From contig NZ_JBASAD010000025.1 in the NCBI RefSeq assembly GCF_049650445.1, positions 17,058-81,057 on the forward strand: DNA of 64,000 bases. Reading direction: 5' to 3'. The translations under genes were made by a program, and so were the position numbers. This DNA comes from Castellaniella sp049650445. Lineage in GTDB: Bacteria; Pseudomonadota; Gammaproteobacteria; Burkholderiales; Burkholderiaceae_B. Of this stretch, positions 10,207 through 19,070 are shown piece by piece. The notes under the pieces were generated by a model that was not told where the DNA came from, ran no database searches, and worked only from the letters and a program-made list of their open reading frames with translations. Numbering within the stretch: position 1 is the stretch's first letter; every line of letters begins with the position of its first letter.

Positions 10207-10706
10207 GCGAAACCTCCCCTGATGGTCTGCGGCGCCCGGAGGCGACCCAGAGCCAGGAGGCGCTGTCGCTGGGCGATGCGCTGAAGGCCATGCGCGAGAC
10301 GCGCGGCCTGTCGCTGTCCGAAGTCTCCGCACGCATCAAGTATTCCGCCGTGCAACTGGGGTACCTGGAAGTCTGCGACTGGTCGCGGCTGCCCGAAGGC
10401 GTGCCTCTGCGCGGCCTGGTGCGCAACTATGCGCGTTTCCTGGGCACCGACGTGGATGCCGCCCTGAAACTCCTGGACGATGCGGTCGGTCCGACCCGGC
10501 CCAGGCCCGCCGTCACGGCCCTGGGCGCGCGCCGCGCCCTGCAGCAGGCCGACATGAGCCCCAAGGGCGAACCGGCCCACCGCACGTGGGCCTGGCTGCT
10601 GCTGATTCTGGTGCTGTTCTGCGTGGTCGGCGTGTACGCGATCAACCGGGGTTGGGTGCCTGAACAGTGGCTGGTGTTCGATTGGCTGAAGGCTTTGCGT
10701 CAATGA
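10203..10706 (+). CDS. RodZ-like helix-turn-helix membrane protein
   Basis: 167-residue protein with an N-terminal Xre-type helix-turn-helix (about 20-80, with LSEVSARIKYSAVQLGYLE), a basic linker and one membrane span (about 128-146, WLLLILVLFCVVGVYAI). This is the layout of the cell-shape protein RodZ but without the long periplasmic DUF4115 domain, so only about 20 residues are left outside. The position between rlmN and ispG is where rodZ lies in many proteobacteria. It overlaps both neighbours by ATGA. It may still anchor MreB through the HTH domain. Confidence 0.82.
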   Translation: MSETSPDGLRRPEATQSQEALSLGDALKAMRETRGLSLSEVSARIKYSAVQLGYLEVCDWSRLPEGVPLRGLVRNYARFLGTDVDAALKLLDDAVGPTRPRPAVTALGARRALQQADMSPKGEPAHRTWAWLLLILVLFCVVGVYAINRGWVPEQWLVFDWLKALRQ

Positions 10707-12013
10707 CTCTTGATTCTGTGCGTTCCGATCCGGCTGCCGCGACCCGGCGGCCAACCCGCGCCGTCGCCGTGCGCTGGGGCGGCCATGTGATCCGGGTGGG
10801 TGGTGACGCCCCGGTCGTGGTGCAGTCCATGACCAATACCGACACGGCGGATCCCCAGGCCACCGCGCTGCAGGTGCGCGAGCTCTGGCAGGCCGGCTCC
10901 GAACTGGTGCGCGTCACCGTCAACACGCCCGAGGCCGCTGCTCAGGTCGCCGCCCTGCGCGACGCGCTGGACCGCATGAATGTGCCGGTCCCGCTGGTGG
11001 GGGACTTCCACTACAACGGCCACAAGCTGCTGACCCAGTTTCCGGACTGCGCGCAGGCGCTGTCCAAATACCGCATCAATCCCGGCAATATGGGCGGCGG
11101 CAAGCGTCGCGACGACAACTTCGCGCAGATGATCGAGGTCGCCTGCCGCCACGACAAGCCGATCCGCATCGGCGTGAACTGGGGCAGCCTGGATCACGAA
11201 CTGCTGGCGCGGATGATGGACGAAAACGCGGCCCGCTCCACGCCCTGGTCGGCCAACGCCGTGATGCGCGAGGCCCTGGTGGTCTCGGCCATCACCAACG
11301 CCGAGCGTGCCCAGGCGCTGGGTCTGCGCGGCGACGCCATCGTGCTGTCCTGCAAGGTCAGCCACGTCCAGGACCTGATCGCCGTCTATCGCGAACTGTC
11401 GCGCCGTTGCGATTATCCGCTGCACCTGGGCCTGACCGAAGCCGGCATGGGCTCCAAGGGCATCGTCGCCTCCACGGCGGCTCTGGCGGTGCTGCTGCAG
11501 GAAGGCATCGGCGATACGATCCGTATTTCGCTCACGCCCGAACCCGGCGGCGACCGCAGCCGTGAAGTCGTCGTGGCCCAGGAAATTCTGCAGACCATGG
11601 GCCTGCGGGCCTTCACCCCGATGGTGGTGGCCTGCCCGGGTTGCGGGCGCACCAGCAGCACGGTGTTCCAGGAACTGGCCGCCAGCATCCAGGCCTTTCT
11701 GCGGGCCCAGATGCCGGTCTGGAAGAACCAATACCCGGGCGTCGAGAACATGCACGTGGCCGTCATGGGCTGTGTCGTCAACGGTCCCGGTGAAAGCCGC
11801 CATGCCGATATCGGCATCAGCCTGCCCGGTACGGGCGAAATCCCGTCAGCGCCGGTGTTCGTGGATGGCGAACGCACCGTGACGCTCAAGGGCGACCATA
11901 TCGCCCAGGAATTCCAGGCCATCGTCGAAAACTACGTGGCCCGGCGCTACGGACGGCAGCAGGGCGACGCGCCCGCGCGCCGTCCCGGCGTCGTGGCGCG
12001 CGATATTCACTGA
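10703..12013 (+). CDS. ispG: 4-hydroxy-3-methylbut-2-enyl diphosphate synthase
   Basis: 436-residue iron-sulfur enzyme of the MEP isoprenoid pathway (GcpE) that reduces MEcPP to HMBPP. The N-terminal TIM barrel includes VVVQSMTNTDTAD. Cluster cysteines are seen in the C-terminal half in CPGCGRTSS and CVVNGPGE. The ATG at 10703 overlaps the RodZ-like stop; the frame is open further upstream but that stretch is inside the previous gene. It is followed five bases later by hisS. Confidence 0.97.
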   Translation: MTLDSVRSDPAAATRRPTRAVAVRWGGHVIRVGGDAPVVVQSMTNTDTADPQATALQVRELWQAGSELVRVTVNTPEAAAQVAALRDALDRMNVPVPLVGDFHYNGHKLLTQFPDCAQALSKYRINPGNMGGGKRRDDNFAQMIEVACRHDKPIRIGVNWGSLDHELLARMMDENAARSTPWSANAVMREALVVSAITNAERAQALGLRGDAIVLSCKVSHVQDLIAVYRELSRRCDYPLHLGLTEAGMGSKGIVASTAALAVLLQEGIGDTIRISLTPEPGGDRSREVVVAQEILQTMGLRAFTPMVVACPGCGRTSSTVFQELAASIQAFLRAQMPVWKNQYPGVENMHVAVMGCVVNGPGESRHADIGISLPGTGEIPSAPVFVDGERTVTLKGDHIAQEFQAIVENYVARRYGRQQGDAPARRPGVVARDIH

Positions 12014-12018
12014 AATCC

Positions 12019-13302
12019 ATGTCTGAATTCAAGAAAGTCGCCGGTCTGACCGGCATGAAGGATGCCTTGCCGCCGGAAACGGCGCGCTGGGAACGGCTCG
12101 AAGCCCTGGTGCGCGATTGGCTGGCCGGCTACGGCTACCAGAACCTGCGCACGCCGGTGCTGGAGCAGACCCGCCTGTTCGCGCGCGGTATCGGCGAAGT
12201 CACCGACATCGTCGAAAAGGAAATGTATTCCTTCGTCGATCCACTGAACGACGAACGCTTGACGATGCGGCCCGAATTCACCGCCGGCATCGTGCGCTCG
12301 GTGATCGAGCACAATTTCCTCTACGACCGGCCGCGCCGCGTCTATGCGATGGGGCCGGTGTTCCGGCACGAGCGCCCGCAGCGTGGTCGCTATCGCCAGT
12401 TTCACCAGATCGACGTCGAGGCTCTGGGTTTCGCCGGTCCGGACGTGGACGCCGAACTGATTCTGATGCTGGCGCGCCTGTGGCGCCTGCTGGGCCTGAA
12501 GGACATCCGCCTGGAACTCAATTCCCTGGGCCAGGCGGCCGAACGTTCCGCCCACCGCGCGGCGTTGATCGTGCACCTGGAAAAGCACATTGACGTGCTC
12601 GACGAGGAAGCCCGCCGCCGCATGCACAGCAATCCGCTGCGCGTGCTGGACACCAAAAATCCCGCCATGCAGGACATGGCCGACAGCGCGCCGCGCCTGT
12701 TCGATTTCCTGGGCGAAGAATCGCTGGCCCACTATCGCGGCCTGTGCGACCGGCTCGACGACGCCGGGATCGCCTACACGCTGAATCCGCGCCTGGTGCG
12801 CGGGCTGGATTATTACAATCTGACCGTCTTCGAATGGGTCACGGACCGCCTGGGCGCCCAGGGGACGGTCTGCGGCGGTGGACGCTACGACGGCTTGATC
12901 GAGCTGCTGGGCGGCAAGTCCGCGCCGGCGGTGGGTTTTGCCATCGGCATGGAGCGCCTGCTCGATCTTTGGCAGCAGGACGCACCCGAGCAGGATCCGG
13001 CCGAATGCCAGGTCTATCTGGTTCACCAGGGCGACGAGGCCCAGCGGCGGGCGGCGCAGATTGCCGAGTCGCTGCGCGACGCCGGACTGCGGGCACTTGT
13101 CCATGCCGGTTCGACTGGGTTTAAATCACAGTTTCGCCGGGCTGACGCCAGCGGCGCCGTGGCCGCCGTCATCATCGGCGGCGACGAACTGGCCTCGGGC
13201 CGGGCGACCGTGAAATGGCTGCGCGCCGGCGATGCCGGAGACGGGCAGCAGGAATCGGTCGCTTTCGACCAATTGGCCGAGCAACTCCAACAAAGGATCT
13301 GA
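12019..13302 (+). CDS. hisS: Histidine-tRNA ligase
   Basis: 427-residue class II synthetase. Motif 2 is visible in VFRHERPQRGRYRQFHQID, the histidine-specific loop in RGLDYYNLTVFEW, and motif 3 at the Gly-rich AVGFAIGMERLL. The C-terminal anticodon-binding domain begins near residue 330. It sits directly after ispG and before the YfgM-like gene, the standard proteobacterial arrangement. Confidence 0.97.
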   Translation: MSEFKKVAGLTGMKDALPPETARWERLEALVRDWLAGYGYQNLRTPVLEQTRLFARGIGEVTDIVEKEMYSFVDPLNDERLTMRPEFTAGIVRSVIEHNFLYDRPRRVYAMGPVFRHERPQRGRYRQFHQIDVEALGFAGPDVDAELILMLARLWRLLGLKDIRLELNSLGQAAERSAHRAALIVHLEKHIDVLDEEARRRMHSNPLRVLDTKNPAMQDMADSAPRLFDFLGEESLAHYRGLCDRLDDAGIAYTLNPRLVRGLDYYNLTVFEWVTDRLGAQGTVCGGGRYDGLIELLGGKSAPAVGFAIGMERLLDLWQQDAPEQDPAECQVYLVHQGDEAQRRAAQIAESLRDAGLRALVHAGSTGFKSQFRRADASGAVAAVIIGGDELASGRATVKWLRAGDAGDGQQESVAFDQLAEQLQQRI

Positions 13303-13310
13303 ACACAGGC

Positions 13311-13949
13311 ATGGCATACGATCTCGAAGAACAGGAAAAAATCGACGCGCTGAAGGCCTGGTGGGAACGCTACGGCACGCTTTCCATGGCCCTGGTCTTC
13401 GCCGTGCTGGCTGCGTTCGCCGGCTGGCGCGGCTGGCAGTGGTATCAGTCGCACCAGGCCAATCAGGCCATGGGCTACTACGAGGCGCTCGAAGCCGCCG
13501 CCACCCAGCCGGGCGATGATGCGGTGGCCCGCATCAAGGCCGCCAGCGCGGCCCTGCGCGACGGTTACGCCGGTTCGGGTTACACCGCGCGCGGCGTGCT
13601 GGTGGCGGCCCAGGCGCTGCAGGAACGCAAGGACCTGGACGGTGCCCGCGAACAGCTCGAATGGCTGACGCGCGACAAGTCCGCTCCGGCGCTGAGCGCG
13701 GTGGCCCGCCTGCGTCTGGCCGGTGTGTTGCTGGCCCAGCAGCAGTACGAACCCGCCCTGGCCCAGCTTCAGGGCACGCCGCCAGCCGGTTTCGCCGGCC
13801 TGTACGCCGATCGCCGCGGCGACATTCTTGCCGCCCAGGGACAGTCCGCGCAGGCTGTCGAGGCCTGGAAAGAAGCCCTGAAATCCCTGGGCGCGGACCC
13901 CGCCGCCCAGATCGTCCAACTGAAAATCGACGCCTTGAACGGAGCCTGA
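13311..13949 (+). CDS. YfgM-like tetratricopeptide membrane protein
   Basis: 212-residue inner-membrane protein. It starts MAYDLEEQEKIDALKAWWERYG, cited here only as the family N-terminus, followed by one transmembrane helix (about 24-42, LSMALVFAVLAAFAGW) and a periplasmic helical-repeat domain. YfgM associates with the PpiD/SecYEG periplasmic chaperone network. The position between hisS and bamB is the classical yfgM location. The ATG at 13311 is supported by the conserved N-terminus. Confidence 0.88.
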   Translation: MAYDLEEQEKIDALKAWWERYGTLSMALVFAVLAAFAGWRGWQWYQSHQANQAMGYYEALEAAATQPGDDAVARIKAASAALRDGYAGSGYTARGVLVAAQALQERKDLDGAREQLEWLTRDKSAPALSAVARLRLAGVLLAQQQYEPALAQLQGTPPAGFAGLYADRRGDILAAQGQSAQAVEAWKEALKSLGADPAAQIVQLKIDALNGA

Positions 13950-13954
13950 TTCCC

Positions 13955-15106
13955 ATGCAATCCTCCTCCCGCCTGTTTCGCGCGGCGCTCGTCGGCCTGG
14001 TCGCCGTCGGGCTGTCCGGCTGCGGCCTGTTTTCCCAGACCGACGCCCGCTTCGATCCGGCGCCGCTGGCCGACTACGCGCCCTCGCTGGCGGTGTCGGC
14101 GCGCTGGTCGACTTCGATCGGCAGTGGCGGCGGCTACAGTTTCTCCCCCGAACTGGTGGGCGATACCCTGTACGCTGCGACCCCCTCGGGTGCTGTTGCA
14201 GCACTGGATGCCGCTTCCGGTGCGCTGCGCTGGCGCGTCGATGCCGGGCCTTTGTCGGCCGGCACCGGCAGTGACGGGCGGGTGGTTGCCGTGGCCACTC
14301 AGTCCGGCATGGTCGTGGCCTACGATGCCCAGGGCAAGGAACTCTGGCGTAGCCAGGCCGCCAGCGCCATCAATGTACCGCCTGCCGTGGGCAACGGCAT
14401 CGTCGCGGTGCGTACCACCGATTACCGCATCCAGGCCTTCGACGCGGCCACCGGCAAGTTGCGCTGGAATGTGCAGCGCCCCGGTCCCGCCCTGGCGCTG
14501 CGGACCAGCATCCGCATGCTGTCGGTGCCCAATCTGCTGATCGCCGGCATGCCCAACGGCCGCCTGATGGTGATCGATGCGGCTTCCGGCGCCGTGCGCT
14601 GGGAAGGCTCGGTCTCCGCTTCGCGCGGGGCATCCGACCTGGAACGCATCACTGACGTGGTCGGTGCGCCGGTCATCGTCGGTCCCGCCTTGTGCGGCGT
14701 CAGTTACCAGGGCCGCACGACCTGCTTCGACGTGTCCCAGGGCGGCCGCGCCGTCTGGTCCGCAGAGGTCTCCTCCGCGACCGGCATGAGCACCGATGGC
14801 CAGCGCCTCTACCTGGCCGACGCGCGCGATACGGTCCATGCCCTGGACCTGCAGGACGGCCACGAAATCTGGAAACAGGCGGCGCTGCTCAACCGCCGTC
14901 TGAGCGCCCCCGCGCCGGCAGGTGCCGCCGTGGCCGTGGGTGACTTTGAGGGCTACGTACATTTCCTGTCGCGCGCCGATGGCGCGCTGATGGCCCGCCT
15001 GCAAGTGGGCGGCGGGCCGGTCGTCTCGGCGCTGGTGCCGACCCCGCGCGGGGTGGTCGTGCAGACGGGCGACGGCAAGCTGATTCTGGTGGGCGTCGGT
15101 GGCTGA
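13955..15106 (+). CDS. bamB: Outer membrane assembly lipoprotein BamB
   Basis: 383-residue lipoprotein of the BAM complex. The signal peptide ends in a lipobox (LSGC, Cys23), so the mature protein is lipid-anchored to the outer membrane. The rest is an eight-bladed beta-propeller with recurring blade motifs such as GAVAALDAASGALRWRV and RIQAFDAATGKLRW. The ATG at 13955 is five bases after the YfgM-like stop. Its end overlaps the der GTG start by eight bases. Confidence 0.95.
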   Translation: MQSSSRLFRAALVGLVAVGLSGCGLFSQTDARFDPAPLADYAPSLAVSARWSTSIGSGGGYSFSPELVGDTLYAATPSGAVAALDAASGALRWRVDAGPLSAGTGSDGRVVAVATQSGMVVAYDAQGKELWRSQAASAINVPPAVGNGIVAVRTTDYRIQAFDAATGKLRWNVQRPGPALALRTSIRMLSVPNLLIAGMPNGRLMVIDAASGAVRWEGSVSASRGASDLERITDVVGAPVIVGPALCGVSYQGRTTCFDVSQGGRAVWSAEVSSATGMSTDGQRLYLADARDTVHALDLQDGHEIWKQAALLNRRLSAPAPAGAAVAVGDFEGYVHFLSRADGALMARLQVGGGPVVSALVPTPRGVVVQTGDGKLILVGVGG

Positions 15107-16493
15107 TACGCGTTTCAAGCCGGTCGTGGCCCTGGTCGGGCGCACGAACGTCGGCAAATCGACCCTGTTCAACCGCCTGACGCGTTCACGCGCGGCGCTG
15201 GTGGCAAACATCTCCGGGTTGACCCGCGACCGCCATTACGGCGAGGGGCGGGTGGGCGAGCATCCCTATATCGTGGTCGATACCGGCGGCTTCGAGCCGG
15301 TCGCCACCCGTGGCATTCTGGTCGAGATGGCGCGCCAGACCGCCCAGGCCATCGCCGAATCCGATGTGGTGATTTTCCTGGTGGACGGGCGCGAAGGCAT
15401 CAACGCCCACGACCATGAAATCGCCCGTCTGTTGCGCAAGTCCGGCCAGCGCGTGTTGCTGGCCGTGAACAAGACCGAAGGCATGCGCAATCATGCCGAC
15501 CTGGCCCAGTTCCACGAGCTGGGGCTGGGAGAGCCGCACCCGATTTCGGCCGCACACGGCGACGGCGTGGCGACCCTGGCCGAAGAGGCGCTGGCCGCCT
15601 TGCTGGCTGAACGGGCTGCGCAAGTGGCCGAGTCCTCCGTGGACCCGGACGCAACGGACGCAGGCGAGGGCGGAGCGCCCGATCACCGCATCAAGCTCGC
15701 CATCGCCGGGCGGCCGAACGTCGGCAAATCCACGCTCATCAACACCCTCGTGGGCGAGGACCGGGTCATCGCCTACGATCTTCCGGGCACCACGCGCGAC
15801 GCCATCGAGATCGAATTCGAACGGGGCGATCGCCGCTATACGCTGATCGACACCGCCGGCTTGCGCCGCCGGGGCAAGGTTTTCGAGACCGTGGAAAAAT
15901 TCTCGGTCATCAAGACGCTGCAGGCTATCGAGGCCGCCAACGTCGTGCTGCTGCTGATCGACGCACAGGAAGGCATTTCCGACCAGGACGCCCACATTGC
16001 CGGTTTCATCACTGAAACGGGCCGCGCCCTGGTGGTGGGCCTGAATAAGTGGGATGCGGTGAATCAGGAGCAGCGCGAATGGGTGCAGCGCGAATATGAT
16101 CGCAAGCTGCGGTTTCTGTCCTTTGCCCGCGTGTTGAACCTGTCGGCCCTGAAGGGGCAGGGGGTCGGCCCGGTGCTCAAGGCCGTGGATGCCGCGCACG
16201 CCGCCGCCTTTGCAAAACTGTCCACCCCGAAACTGACCCGTACCCTGCTGGCGGCCGTGGAACAGCAGCAGCCGCCGCGCAAGGGCATTTTCCGGCCCAA
16301 GATGCGCTACGCCCACCAGGGCGGGCAGAATCCGCCGCGCATCATCATCCACGGCAACGCCCTGGATGCGGTGCCGGATTCCTACCGCCGCTATCTCGAA
16401 GGCCAGTTCCGCGAGGCCTTCAAGCTGGCTGGCACGCCGCTGTCGGTGGAATTCAAATCCTCGCATAACCCCTACCTGAAGGACGAGTCGTGA
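15099..16493 (+). CDS. der: Ribosome biogenesis GTPase Der (EngA)
   Basis: 464-residue protein with two tandem GTPase domains and a C-terminal KH-like domain, needed for 50S maturation. P-loops are GRTNVGKS (about 14-21) and GRPNVGKS (about 204-211), each with its own NKxD (NKTE in domain 1, NKWD in domain 2). Start is a GTG at 15099 inside the end of bamB. The first GTPase has NKTE in place of NKxD, common in this protein. Confidence 0.96.
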   Translation: MADTRFKPVVALVGRTNVGKSTLFNRLTRSRAALVANISGLTRDRHYGEGRVGEHPYIVVDTGGFEPVATRGILVEMARQTAQAIAESDVVIFLVDGREGINAHDHEIARLLRKSGQRVLLAVNKTEGMRNHADLAQFHELGLGEPHPISAAHGDGVATLAEEALAALLAERAAQVAESSVDPDATDAGEGGAPDHRIKLAIAGRPNVGKSTLINTLVGEDRVIAYDLPGTTRDAIEIEFERGDRRYTLIDTAGLRRRGKVFETVEKFSVIKTLQAIEAANVVLLLIDAQEGISDQDAHIAGFITETGRALVVGLNKWDAVNQEQREWVQREYDRKLRFLSFARVLNLSALKGQGVGPVLKAVDAAHAAAFAKLSTPKLTRTLLAAVEQQQPPRKGIFRPKMRYAHQGGQNPPRIIIHGNALDAVPDSYRRYLEGQFREAFKLAGTPLSVEFKSSHNPYLKDES

Positions 16494-17566
16494 GCACGCT
16501 CTGGAGCGACCACATCGCTGGCCTGGTGCCGTATGTGCCGGGTGAGCAGGCCCGCATCCCGAACCTGCTGAAGCTGAACACCAACGAACACCCGTACGGA
16601 CCCTCGCCCCGGGCGATCGAGGCCATGCGCGCCGCCCTGACCGACGACATGCGCCTGTACCCGGATTATCAGGCCCTGGACCTGCGCCGCACGATTGCGG
16701 ACCGCTTCGGTCTGGCGCCGGATCAGGTGTTCCTTGGCAACGGTTCCGACGAAATCCTGGCACACGTCTTCAACGCGCTGTTCCTGCGCGGCGGCCGGCC
16801 CCTGTGGCTGCCTGATGTGACCTACAGCTTTTACAGGACCTACTGCCGCCTGTATGCCGTGCCGCACCGTCTGATCCCGCTGGACGAGGATTTCGTCCTG
16901 CGCGTGGCGGACTACACCGGCCCGGCCGATCCGGAACCCGCGGGAATCATATTCGCCAATCCGAATGCGCCCACCGGCCGGTCCCTGACGCTGGACGAGA
17001 TCGCCGCCATCGCCCAGGCGCACCCCGACAGCGCCGTGGTGGTGGACGAGGCCTATGTGGACTTCGGTGCCGAGTCGGCCGCCGCGCTGATCGGCCGCTT
17101 CCCCAACATCCTGGCCATCCACACCCTGTCCAAGTCCCGCGCTCTGGCGGGCCTACGAGTGGGCTACGCCCTGGGGCATGCCGACCTGATCGCGGGGCTG
17201 ACGCGCGTCAAGGACAGTTTCAATTCCTATCCCATGGATCGTGTGGCCCTGGCCGGCGCCCAGGCGGCGATCGAGGACGAAGCCTGGTTCGACCGCACCC
17301 GGCGGGCCGTGATCGACGCCCGCGAACAACTGGCGCGCGATCTGCGGGCTCTGGGGTTCCAGGTGCTGCCATCCCAGGCCAATTTCGTCTTTGCCCGCCA
17401 TCCGGGCCGTGACGCCCGCGACATCGCCTCCGGCTTGCGCGAAACGGGCATCCTGGTGCGGCATTTCAGTGCGCCGCGCATCGATCAGTACCTGCGGATT
17501 ACCGTGGGCACGCCGGAACAATGCGCCCGTTTGTGCGACGCCCTGCGTGCGCTGCTATCGGCCTGA
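16490..17566 (+). CDS. hisC: Histidinol-phosphate aminotransferase
   Basis: 358-residue fold-type I PLP enzyme that makes histidinol phosphate in histidine synthesis. Visible are the N-terminal LKLNTNEHPYGPSP, the NPNAPTG substrate loop and the PLP lysine (about Lys215) in HTLSKSRALAGLRVGY. The GTG start overlaps the der stop (GTGA). This lies outside the main his operon, and the nearby hisZ is also separate from it. It could be one of two HisC paralogs in the genome. Confidence 0.93.
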   Translation: MSTLWSDHIAGLVPYVPGEQARIPNLLKLNTNEHPYGPSPRAIEAMRAALTDDMRLYPDYQALDLRRTIADRFGLAPDQVFLGNGSDEILAHVFNALFLRGGRPLWLPDVTYSFYRTYCRLYAVPHRLIPLDEDFVLRVADYTGPADPEPAGIIFANPNAPTGRSLTLDEIAAIAQAHPDSAVVVDEAYVDFGAESAAALIGRFPNILAIHTLSKSRALAGLRVGYALGHADLIAGLTRVKDSFNSYPMDRVALAGAQAAIEDEAWFDRTRRAVIDAREQLARDLRALGFQVLPSQANFVFARHPGRDARDIASGLRETGILVRHFSAPRIDQYLRITVGTPEQCARLCDALRALLSA

Positions 17567-17654
17567 GCCGACGGCCGCACCGCTGCGATGCAACAATACT
17601 GAAACGCATTAAAATAGACCCTCCACCATAACTTCAATAACCGGAGCCCCGTCC

Positions 17655-17891
17655 ATGAGCAACAAAGGGCAAATTCTCCAAGACCCATTCCTGAACGCCT
17701 TGCGCAAGGACCACGTGCCCGTTTCGATCTACCTGGTCAACGGGATCAAGCTGCAAGGCCAGGTCGAATCGTTCGACCAATACGTCGTGCTGCTGCGCAA
17801 TACGGTCACCCAGATGGTTTACAAACACGCCATCTCCACTGTCGTGCCGGCCCGTCCCGTTTCCTTCCAGGTGGATGACTCTGCCGAATAA
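17655..17891 (+). CDS. hfq: RNA chaperone Hfq
   Basis: 78-residue Sm-like hexamer subunit that promotes sRNA-mRNA pairing. The Sm1 region reads SIYLVNGIKLQGQVESFDQY, and the Sm2 signature YKHAIST follows. The short C-terminal tail is typical of betaproteobacteria. It is followed by a hairpin and then hflX, as in most proteobacteria. Confidence 0.98.
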   Translation: MSNKGQILQDPFLNALRKDHVPVSIYLVNGIKLQGQVESFDQYVVLLRNTVTQMVYKHAISTVVPARPVSFQVDDSAE

Positions 17892-17916
17892 GTCACTGCG
17901 ATTGGTTCGCCTTTTC

Positions 17917-17934
17917 GCCCGCCCTCCGGCGGGC
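17917..17934 (+). terminator. Hairpin between hfq and hflX
   Basis: GCCCGCC pairs with GGCGGGC around a CTCC loop, followed by ATTCGCTTT, which is only weakly T-rich. It lies 26 bases after the hfq stop and 30 before hflX, so it could attenuate read-through into hflX, not end the operon. Confidence 0.5.
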
Positions 17935-17963
17935 ATTCGCTTTGTGATGGGCTGCACATACAC

Positions 17964-19070
17964 ATGAAGTCGCTTGTCATCAGTGTCGATCTGGGCGACC
18001 TGGACTACGCCGCCCACGCCGAGGAATTCCTCATGCTGGCCAGCGGGGCCGGGGCCGACATCGTTGAAGTCCTCACCGCCCGGCGCAGCCGGCCGGATGC
18101 CGCAGGCTTCATCGGTTCGGGCAAGATCGAAGAGGCAGCCGCCCTGGTCAAGGCGACCGGCGCCGAGGTCGTGCTGTTCGACCAGGCGCTCACCCCCGCC
18201 CAGCAGCGCAATCTGGAACGCCATTTCGAGGTCCGTGTCGTCGACCGGGTGGCCCTGATTCTGGATATTTTTGCGCTGCGTGCCAAAAGTCACGAAGGCA
18301 AGCTTCAGGTCGAACTGGCCCAGTTGCAACACTTGTCCACCCGGCTGACCCGGATGTGGACTCACCTGGAACGCCAGCGCGGCGGTATCGGCGTGCGCGG
18401 TCCCGGCGAATCGCAACTGGAAACCGACCGGCGCCTGATCGGCGTGCGCGTGCGCGCCCTGAAAGAACGCCTGGATCGCGTCCAGCGCCAGCGCCTGACC
18501 CAGCGCCGCGCCCGGGTGCGTGGCAAGACCTTGTCGGTTTCCCTGGTCGGCTATACCAACGCGGGCAAATCCACGCTGTTCAACGCGCTGACCCGCGCCG
18601 ACGCGTACGCCGCCGACCAATTGTTCGCCACGCTGGACACCACGACCCGCCGCGTCTGGATCGAAGGCGCCGGCCAGATCGTCGTGTCCGACACCGTGGG
18701 CTTCATCCGCTCCCTGCCGCCGATGCTGATCGCGGCATTCCGGGCGACACTGGAGGAAACCATTCATGCCGATCTGTTGCTGCACGTGATCGACGCGGCC
18801 AGTCCGCAGCGCGACGAGCAGGCGGCGGCGGTCAATCAGGTTCTGCGCGACATCGAGGCCCACGATATCCCGCAGATTCTGGTCTACAACAAAATCGACA
18901 CGGCCGGATATGAACCCCGGGTCGAGCGAAATGAACATGGTACGATTGCGCGAGTCTTCGTCAGTGCGCTGCAACGCAGCGGGCTGGACGGTTTGCGGCA
19001 GTCGATTGTTGAATTTGGTGGGGAGCCTACGGGAAACAATGCGTTTGATGAAACTGTTCAACCTGAATGA
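17964..19070 (+). CDS. hflX: Ribosome-associated GTPase HflX
   Basis: 368-residue GTPase that binds 50S/70S ribosomes and helps rescue or split them under stress. The N-terminal HflX domain contains GSGKIEE, the middle has GIGVRGPGESQLETDRR, and the G domain has P-loop GYTNAGKS, switch DTVGF and NKID. It is shorter at the C-terminus than the E. coli protein. Its last 32 bases overlap the start of hflK. Confidence 0.95.
   Translation: MKSLVISVDLGDLDYAAHAEEFLMLASGAGADIVEVLTARRSRPDAAGFIGSGKIEEAAALVKATGAEVVLFDQALTPAQQRNLERHFEVRVVDRVALILDIFALRAKSHEGKLQVELAQLQHLSTRLTRMWTHLERQRGGIGVRGPGESQLETDRRLIGVRVRALKERLDRVQRQRLTQRRARVRGKTLSVSLVGYTNAGKSTLFNALTRADAYAADQLFATLDTTTRRVWIEGAGQIVVSDTVGFIRSLPPMLIAAFRATLEETIHADLLLHVIDAASPQRDEQAAAVNQVLRDIEAHDIPQILVYNKIDTAGYEPRVERNEHGTIARVFVSALQRSGLDGLRQSIVEFGGEPTGNNAFDETVQPE

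Noticed and set aside
10203..10706. Treating the RodZ-like gene as a pseudogene because it lacks the periplasmic domain
   Set aside because: The frame is intact, ends cleanly and is translationally coupled on both sides. Short RodZ forms without DUF4115 are plausible.
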